The position numbers were made by a program, and so were the translations under genes. The notes under the pieces are model-generated. The model was not told where the DNA came from. It worked only from the letters and a program-made list of their open reading frames with translations, and made no database searches. A stretch of 64,000 nt of DNA from positions 63,812,392 through 63,876,391 of the forward strand of contig CM059559.1 of assembly GCA_030386875.1 (NCBI GenBank), written 5' to 3'. Source of the stretch: Morinoia aosen. Lineage: Eukaryota > Arthropoda > Malacostraca > Amphipoda > Talitridae. Positions 57,366 to 64,000 of the stretch are shown one piece after another; within the stretch, counting starts at the first letter, position 1, and each line of letters begins with the position of its first letter.

Positions 57366-58216
57366 AAATGAGGGCACGATCTAGTTCGTGTTTGGTATTT
57401 TCCAAATAGCTTACTACAATTGGCATTAAATTTGAGTTTGATGTTGTACTTAATATTTTGTAGTCGCAGTCTAAGTGTTAAGAAAATTGTTTGAGAAATA
57501 AACAGAATATATTTAATAGGAGAGCAATGTTTGAAAAAATATTTCAAAAATTCAAAGAATCTAACAGTCGCTATTACGCTGCAATATTTCTTTAGGTAAT
57601 ACATTTAGCAATCTATAAAACATAATGCCGGTTTTGTACCTTCAAAATTGTAGGAGTATCATTTTCCGAATATCCATTTTTATCGCTTTATTCTGAGAAA
57701 ATAAAGTTTTTAAAACAATTATAAAAACACCGAACAAAAATCGCTGCATGATTCCACACGTGTTGTGAAAATTTCAGAAAAATCAGTCGCGAAATGACAA
57801 CTTTCTTGGATAGACGGTAAATTTGGTGGTTTGAAAAAAAATGGAAAAAATGTATATTTGACGGCGGATAACAAATTCAAATGTTCGAGACGCAAAGATA
57901 AAGTCTCCGTTCGCAAAAACTATTGAGTCCTACCCTTGATGGCCAGACTAAGTTTCGTTGAAAGTTGTCTACCCACTTGTGTACGTACTTTACATAATCG
58001 TTGATCACTTCTAAAGAGCGCTAGTACGAGTTATAGTTAGAACATAAAAAGCCTTGTGTCCCTTCTCCCTCTTATGACGATAGTGATACTTAGATAGCAT
58101 TTAACAGAAAATTAACACTATCATTAGAATTTGAATTAGATAGAATTATACATTGAAATTGCAACGATCGAAAATGAGCAAATAGAGATTAATAAATTTA
58201 AATTAAGTGAACTTAC
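57366..58216. other. Intron-like AT-rich stretch
   Basis: Between exon blocks 3 and 4 of the recombinase-like gene. No supported feature; the 65- and 86-codon frames have no known motif. Confidence 0.45.
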
Positions 58217-58342
58217 GCTTAGATGTTCTCTGATAAAGAGATGTCTACGGGACCGGTCCGACGACCGCTCCTGAAACTTGTGGGGAATTTCCATCACTCA
58301 CTTCTGTGCTCGAAATCTGCGAATCACTCCCGCGCTCGAAAT
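58217..58342 (-). CDS. Exon block 3, with an in-frame TAG
   Basis: A 126-bp block between acceptor TTTTATTGCAG and donor AAGC|GTAAGT, both strong. In the phase of block 2 it reads FERGSDSQISSTEVSDGNSP, then QVSGAVVGPVP, then a TAG, then TSLYQRTSK. An alternative internal donor (AGAA|GTGAGT) would avoid the stop but would not match the phase of the later blocks. Confidence 0.45.
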
Positions 58343-58424
58343 CTGCAATAAAATGAAAGTGATGCGCATATAACGCAAAATAATGTAGGTCTACATAAAT
58401 ATGTTATGGTCTGATAATGCCGCT

Positions 58425-58790
58425 TAGATTAGATTAGTTGATAGTTTTAGCCGCCCTACCCAGCAACAAATGCGAGAGGAAGGAGGAAGGCACCATTTAA
58501 TATGGAGTTGTGGAAACGCGAAATCTACGCAGAAAAAGCATAAAAACAGTAAGTTGTGAAAGAAGATTATAAAACAAGACCTAAGTTGAAGAAGAAAGTA
58601 GTAGGTGCTGAAGAACAGGACAGCAGTGAACCGGAAAAAAGTGGTCCTTAACATAACAAAAATAAAACATTTTATTTCAACAAAAAGAAGGCCTACCTAC
58701 CTACCTAACTCTCAGCTGAGTCCCTCACCTTGTCCCCCTGGGAGCGCTAATTCTTATAGATACAATACTTGTATCCCCCCGAGGGGCTAC
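58425..58790 (+). repeat. Interspersed repeat family A, copy 3
   Basis: Begins TTAGATTAGATTAGTTGATA, contains AGGAGGAAGGCACCATTTAA and ATAGATACAATACTTGTATC, and ends at CCCCCCGAGGGG. It lies in the presumed intron just upstream of exon block 3. Confidence 0.85.
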
Positions 58791-58963
58791 CTGCCGCTTC
58801 TGGGTGTATAGCCTCGTAGTTCACGTCATTGGAAAATGAGAATTTTTTATGTTGCGCAAATGCCAACTGAGATGGATTATTCTTCTGCGACAAGTAGAAT
58901 AGTAAAGAGTAGTAATAAGAAGAACTTGAAATAAATTAGGAAAAGTGATTAATGATAGTTTTC

Positions 58964-61568
58964 GTCATGATTAAAGCCTGGACTTTTGCCATAAATGCCT
59001 AAAATGCCTAAAGAGCCATATGTGCATATAATGCCATAAATGCCTTCATAACGCCATAAATGCCTTCATAATGCCATAAACGTCTATTTATGCTGCTTGT
59101 GTAAGATTTATTATTTCTAGAATATTGTAACCCAACATAACTAGTATATACCATCAGTAAAAATTCCTAAAGAGAAAAAGTAATCGGGAGCTGCATGTAA
59201 TTGGTTATTTGGAAGTGACCGCATATACGGTTCGAGTTGCGGGTGATAACATCATTGTACGGAGCGATGTGAGCGAAGTGTGCGAGGCTTCGCCCAGAGC
59301 AAAGCGTGTGTTAATAACGCGGTCGTTGATAGGTTAAGTTAGTTGTTTTTAGGTTTCCGGTTATCATATGACGATGTGTCAACGATCGTAAGGTGTGACG
59401 TTTTTACGTTAGCCGGATTTACTGTGTTTTTTACGGTGGTCGTTGTTACATGAATCCAAATAATAACCCTAACGGAAATTTGATGATTAATGTGTTCCCA
59501 GTTGATTTTGTCACATGTGTTTTTAAACTTTTTTTCACTCTCCCCATTTTTTTCACTCTCACCATCTTTCAAGATTACTGCTACTAACTAGTATAAAATT
59601 AGTTCAATTGCCATCCATTCAATGCCTAAAGCTAAACAAACAGATGCAGCCAAGATTCTTGGTTACATAGCAGAATACGGCGAAAATGATTTTCTTGCGT
59701 TGCAAACAATATATTATGCTGCAATGAATGCAAGACACTGAGAAATGTGAAAAAATATATTTTGCGCACCAACCCTACGGTCTAAGCGGCATCGACAAGA
59801 CGACCTGGAAGTCGACACTTCACAACCTTCTGGAAGTGCGGCCAGTTTTGCTAACGCGTCTACTGTTCAGTATTCGCCTAACTTGGACCGTACGTTTAAA
59901 GAGGACTTGTGCAAGACTTTCATTGATGCTAACATACCCTTGGGGAAATTGACCAATGAAAGACAGATTATTTCTCGAAGAATATTTCGGAAAGAGCATT
60001 CAAAATAAATGAACTCGGAGATAATACTATGTACTCGTAGATAAAACTACTCTAAAACCATAGATAAAATAAATAAAAATTCGTGATAAAAACATTTCAA
60101 TTTCAATTGATGAAACTACTGATCCACTGGGAAGACATTTAGTGAATATGATTGTAGGTACCTTAGTAGCGTCAGATGAACAAAGCATGCATTTACTAAC
60201 AACAGAGTCTATTTCGTCAACCAACAGTTCAAATATATCCTAGGTATTCACCACTTCTGTTGCAATACTATGGCGGGATGGCATCAAGTATAACAAAGTA
60301 CTTCTATTTGTTACGGGTGCCACTTCGTACATGAAGAAAACAGTTAGAACTTTGCAGGTTCTGTTTCCTCGCATGATCCATTTTACGTGTTAAGTGCATG
60401 GATTTCATAGAATATCCGAAGAAGTTCGCTCGCTGTTTCAACCTGTGGACAGTTTGATTGCAAATGGCAAGAAAATTTTTCAAGTCGCTTCACATTCGTG
60501 AATATGCCCCAAGCCTGAGCGTACCCCCACAACCAATTATCACGAGATGGGGAACGTGGTTATCAGCTGTTTTTATTATTCTTCCTACTTCGAAGCTCTA
60601 CAAGACATCTTCAACACTTTGGATACTGAAGACGTTGCCTCCATACGCATTGTTCAGGAATTGATATGTAATTCTAGTTTGCAGAACGATCTCTCTTTCA
60701 TCGAAACACACTTTCAAACGCTACCGCAAACCATGCAAGCGCTAGAAAAAAGGAACATTCCGCTGCATTATGCTTTAGATTTGGTTGATAGCACTGTAGA
60801 AAAATTGAGGAGCACTCCCGTAGAAAAAGGCAAACACATAGCTAAAAAATACCATAATGTTTTTTATTCTAATGTTAGCCTACGACAGATGAAAGATATT
60901 GCACACGTCCTTAACGGAACAAATGTTCAATGCGTTGTTAATCTTTCACCGAGCGATGCAGCATGTTTCAAATTCTCCCCCGTAACATCTGTCAAAGTTG
61001 AAAGATCATTCTCAAAACTTGAGCATATATTCTCGGATCGACAGTTGAGTTTGACCTGTGAAAACGTAAAGATGCTTGTAACAGTGACGAATAACAATGT
61101 ATTATAAAAGTTTTTGGTTGTATCTATAAACAATGTTTATGTATTTTCAATGTTGTTGAAGTTAAAGTTTTGTTACACGTTACTATAAAGTTCATTCCAT
61201 GTTACAAAATAATATTTGTATTACATATGTATAATGAATTTCAATTGTTAAAAATGATTTCTCGTGAACAGTGCAGTAAATACAATACATTTAATTCGTT
61301 TAATTCTTTCCCTTTCATACCTTAAAACACATTTTTACGATAGTGCAGAACCGGCTGATTATCAGGGACAGCATGACTTGTTCAATTTCAAATAGCCTGC
61401 ATTGCATGTCTCAAATGCCTACGAAACTGCCATAAATGCCCATGGATAGTGCCATAAATGCCTACAAATACTGCCATAAGCGCCTATGGTTAAGTGCCAA
61501 AAGTGCCTATGTTTTAGTGCCATAAATGCCTTTTTATAAGTGCCTAAACGTCCGGGCTCTAGTCATAA
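58964..61568 (+). mobile_element. hAT element with both ends and 8-bp target duplications
   Basis: The element is 58972-61560 (2589 bp). Ends TAAAGCCTGGACTTTTG and, in complement, TAGAGCCCGGACGTTTAGG form an imperfect inverted repeat. The 8-bp flanks are GTCATGAT and GTCATAAT (one difference). The motif GCCATAAATGCC occurs three times near the left end (58987-59085) and three times plus a variant near the right end (61420-61540), the layout expected of transposase-binding subterminal repeats. It lies in the presumed intron between exon blocks 2 and 3 of the recombinase-like gene. Confidence 0.9.
59622..61107 (+). pseudogene. hAT transposase, broken by frameshifts and stops
   Basis: From ATG at 59622 the pieces read MPKAKQTDAAKILGYIAEYG, a BED-like Cys pair (LCCNECKTL, other frame), KEDLCKTFIDANIPLGKLTN, then SISIDETTDPLGRHLVNMIV with the first catalytic Asp (60085-60150), a CxxH-type segment interrupted by a stop (VHGFHRISEEV near 60395), PPQPIITRWGTWL, and the C-terminal dimerisation box SVKVERSFSKLEHIFSDRQL in the 186-codon frame 60547-61107. 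The order matches hAT transposases. At least two frameshifts and internal stops inactivate it. The last third is intact, which suggests moderate age. Confidence 0.9.
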
Positions 61569-61781
61569 TGGGTGTAGAAAAGGTGTCGGGACTAACGAAA
61601 TCGGTCATGTGGGAAAGAATAGTGCATTATTAACATCGTTAATATCCACTTTTAAAAGGCCAAAATAATTACAATTTAACGTAATGTCTTACTTAGAAAC
61701 GATTCAACGGGAGCATGTTATTTATGCAAAATATATCCTAAATCAATGTACTTTATATAAAAGAGTAGTATCGTAACTGAC

Positions 61782-61865
61782 CTGTTGTTACAGGAGCACC
61801 AAGGATCTGAGGTTCTCGACGAGGTGATGGTTCGTCCTCATCAAGAGGGATGGGTAGTGGTGAAC
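61782..61865 (-). CDS. Exon block 2 of the recombinase-like gene
   Basis: An 84-bp block between acceptor TTTAAACACCTCAG and donor CAG|GTCAGT. It reads SPLPIPLDEDEPSPRREPQI, then LGAPVTT, in the phase set by block 1. Pro- and acid-rich, so likely disordered. Confidence 0.5.
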
Positions 61866-62110
61866 CTGAGGTGTTTAAATAATTAGTACGATGGCGAGAA
61901 GTGAACATATTTCATCCACATGGATGCATACAAATGTGTAGATGCTATGGACATATCTTTCCTCCGCATGAATGATAATTTATTGGTCATGACCTTACCA
62001 CTGTAATGGTACTCGCTGGGATTCGAGCTACCAGTTTGAAGTTACTTATAAAATTGAAACACGAGATGATATATGGTGCATGATAAATGCCCACGTAATA
62101 GGACATAGGT

Positions 62111-62154
62111 AAGTTCATGATAAAAGTAATATTATACTTTTACCATGAACTTAC
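62111..62154. repeat. Short perfect-looking hairpin
   Basis: Inverted repeat of 19 bases (TAAGTTCATGATAAAAGTA and its complement, one mismatch) around a 6-base loop, ATATTA. It lies in the presumed intron between exon blocks 1 and 2. It may be the remnant of a tiny MITE; a target duplication is not clear. Confidence 0.8.
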
Positions 62155-62364
62155 ATTAAATTTCTGTGCGCTAATTGCCGTACTCCGCGAAGACTTCGTG
62201 GACTTGCACACTTGCATTATGTCTTTGGAAGAGTAGAAAAAATGAAATTTCTCTCCTTTGCACATACCAAGGCGAATGCGGGTGTTGCATAGTTTTTGCT
62301 TGCATGGATGTATTTAATGTAGCAGTTTGCAGCAGCTGCAACGATCCTGGAGAGGTATTGTATT
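62155..62364. other. Intron-like stretch
   Basis: The 67-codon plus frame (62175-62378) has several Cys but no recognised motif, and it lies between repeats. Not supported as a gene. Confidence 0.4.
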
Positions 62365-62526
62365 TGTTGACTGATTGATTATAAGAAAGTTTTAGCCTCC
62401 CTTTACCACGACAAAGATGTTCAAAGAAAGGAAGGAGGAAGGCACCATTTAGTATGGAGTTAAGGGAACGCAGAATCTATGCAAAAGGTGCACAGAAACA
62501 GTAAGGAAAAAGTTCAAGAAGCAAGA

Positions 62527-62564
<38 letters not shown>

Positions 62565-63110
62565 AGAAAGTTTTAGCCTCCCTTAATTGAACGACAAAGA
62601 TGTTCTAAGAGAGGAAGGAGGAAGGCACCATTTAGTATGGAGTTGAGGGAACGCAGAATCTATGCACAAGGTGCACAGAAACAGGAAGCTAAGAAAGAAG
62701 TTCATGAAACAAGAAAAAGTTGAAGAAGAAAGAAGTAGGTGATGAAAAACAGGACAGCAGTGAACCGAAAAAAGGTGGTCCGTAACAAAACAAAAACCTA
62801 TTCTATTTCAACAAAAGGAAGCCTACCTAACCTTTAGCTCAGGCCCTCACATAGTCCTCCTGGGAGCGCTAATTCCAATAGATACAATACCTGTATCCCC
62901 CTGAGGGGCAAGAAGCAAGAAAAAAGTTGAAGAAAGTAGTAGGTGTTGAAAACAGACAGGAGTGAACCGAAAAAATATGGTCCGTAACAAAATAAAAGCC
63001 TTTCCTATTTCAATAAAAAATGCCTATCTCTCAGCTCGGGCCCGCACATCTTTTCCCCCTGGGAGTGCTACTTCCCATAGATACAATAGTTACATCCCCT
63101 GAGGGGTAAC
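62365..63110 (+). repeat. Tandem cluster of family A copies 4, 5 and 6
   Basis: Copy 4 (62365-62526) is cut off in an ATT microsatellite (about 62528-62561). Copy 5 (62562-62908) is nearly complete, from TTTTAGCCTCCCTTAATTGA to CCCCCTGAGGGGC. Copy 6 (62909-63110) lacks the first half and ends CCCTGAGGGG. Copies 4 and 5 start with the same ATAAGAAAGTTTTAGCCTCC, so they look like a local duplication with the microsatellite at the join. Confidence 0.85.
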
Positions 63111-63496
63111 TTTGTTGATTAAAGATTTCATTGCCATAATGGCTAAGTGAAACACATTTGGAGGGCAAATATGCAGAGTGTCCTAACCCATCAGAGGTCA
63201 AAACTGGAGATTGGATTTAGTGATAATTTCACCTCATAGTGACGTAGCTGTCTTTCAGGCGCAGAGTGGCCTAGTTCCTAGTTAGTAACTTAGCTAGTAA
63301 AGCCAATTTAGCAACCCTACGGTAAACAATACGTCTCTAACTTCAGTTTCCTATAATTCTATGTTTTGTGGGTTATGACACTGGAAATTTACCCTCCGTT
63401 TGAAGATACATAGTTAATATTAATAAAGGGCTCATTTGAAGAAATATTGAACAGGTCAGTACATTGTAACTTATGTTAATTACACGTTACCTTTAC

Positions 63497-63629
63497 CATG
63501 CTTTACTGTGATGCACGGCGAATCAACGAGCACATCATGATCTTCTTGTACACGCCGAGACTTTCTGTATCGCCGACTGTTGCGGTCCATCGTTGACCAG
63601 TCATGGAATTTGCCCAAGGTTAACAAAAT
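63497..63629 (-). CDS. Exon block 1 of the recombinase-like gene
   Basis: Acceptor AATTTTGCAG ends at 63630. The 133 bases after it are open throughout in one frame (TLGKFHDWSTMDRNSRRYRK, then SRRVQEDHDVLVDSPCITVK). The donor is CATG|GTAAAG or, six bases on, AAAG|GTAACG; both leave one base of a codon. An ATG in good context (ACGATGG) lies inside, so this may hold the start, or the frame may continue from an exon beyond the window. Confidence 0.45.
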
Positions 63630-64000
63630 CTGCAAAATTTTTGAGGTTCAGTTCATGCATTTATTTCAGAATAAGTTGCATTATTATTTTGAACAATATA
63701 ATATTTTTTTCCAGTGGGGTATAATTAATTTATTATTTTTTCATACTGAATAGCAAAATAATGGCATTGATAGTTTCTCACTGTGGTAGTAGGTGAATTT
63801 TTCATATATTTATATGTCAAAAAAAAATGAAACTTCTCTTCTTTCCTAATTCACAATGTCTATATGAAGTAACGGTTATTATACTATGTGAAATGTTTCA
63901 TAGAATTATATTTTTCATTTCTACCAACAAGGATCAGAATATTTTCAACCATTTAAGTTGATTTCCAAATTCTGGGTAGTTACAACCTAATCTAACAAAT
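63630..64000. other. AT-rich right edge, nothing recognised
   Basis: Upstream of exon block 1 on the minus strand. It contains the acceptor of that block and otherwise A/T runs. No promoter signature that I can support. Confidence 0.5.

Larger units (their letters stand above)
55364..63629 (-). pseudogene. Multi-exon zinc-knuckle / tyrosine-recombinase-like gene, apparently decayed
   Basis: Five minus-strand blocks at 63497-63629, 61782-61865, 58217-58342, 56726 downwards, and 56112-55364 have consensus-like splice sites, and all joins fall after the first base of a codon. Joined, they give a basic and acidic disordered N-terminus, a CPFC knuckle, and a tyrosine-recombinase C-terminal box (RHRVSTLY, FLGHS, NIY) with a long Ser/Asp tail. 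This box is typical of Crypton-like and related recombinases that cut and rejoin DNA through the Tyr. The first catalytic Arg region is not found. A TAG in the third block and a frameshift in the fourth suggest a pseudogene. Introns hold a hAT element and repeats. The model could also be a chance join of fragments of several copies. Confidence 0.45.

Noticed and set aside
59225..59260. GGTTCGAGTT as a tRNA T-loop
   Set aside because: No cloverleaf partner sequences nearby. It lies in the hAT leader.
1..64000. CRISPR array, prophage, operons, ribosome-binding sites
   Set aside because: The sequence shows eukaryotic transposons and GT-AG splice signals. The tandem arrays lack spacer structure and the frames lack bacterial start signals.

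Overview
The window looks like non-coding, transposon-rich DNA from an arthropod, most likely an insect nuclear genome. It is AT-rich, has no bacterial operon structure, contains GT-AG exon candidates, and carries animal-type mobile elements: Penelope-like, LINE, Tc1/mariner, hAT and TTAA-flanked non-autonomous elements. I cannot name the species. No intact, confidently recognised host gene lies wholly inside the window. Most open frames are chance or lie within repeats.

Left part (1-13.3 kb): a probable first exon of a minus-strand gene leaving the left edge (donor at 325-330, GC-rich leader to about 640); a 25-bp minisatellite (731-1045); one inverted copy of an interspersed repeat (family A, 2316-2937) split by a 269-bp insertion; a TTAA-type foldback element (family B, 5595-6439); a LINE reverse-transcriptase C-terminus (8215-8676); a diverged tandem duplication (9.3-10.7 kb); and a 28-bp minisatellite (about 11.0-11.2 kb).

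Middle (13.3-33 kb): a decayed hAT element with a perfect 8-bp target duplication (13308-15203); a family C TTAA element interrupted by a second copy in the opposite orientation (15534-17773); a large palindrome centred on two back-to-back YY1-like motifs (20738-21415); two Penelope-like copies joined head to head (27012-29252); and another foldback element (30570-31605).

Right-middle (33-55 kb): a 5'-truncated LINE with a 511-codon RT frame whose motif A aspartate is Asn (33459-34994); a second degraded copy of the 8.2-kb LINE fragment; a single family C element (37974-39053); a family B copy (40316-41166); a Tc1-like element with long inverted repeats (about 44826-46470); and an isolated exon candidate for a membrane protein (52295-52617).

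Right end (55.3-63.6 kb): the most interesting locus. On the minus strand, five exon-like blocks join in one consistent intron phase (phase 1). They encode a charged N-terminal part, a CPFC zinc-knuckle-like block and a C-terminal tyrosine-recombinase-like box (RHR...GHS...Y) followed by a long Ser/Asp-rich tail. One nonsense codon and one frameshift suggest decay. Its presumed introns hold a complete-ended hAT element (58972-61560, 8-bp target duplications) and five family A copies.
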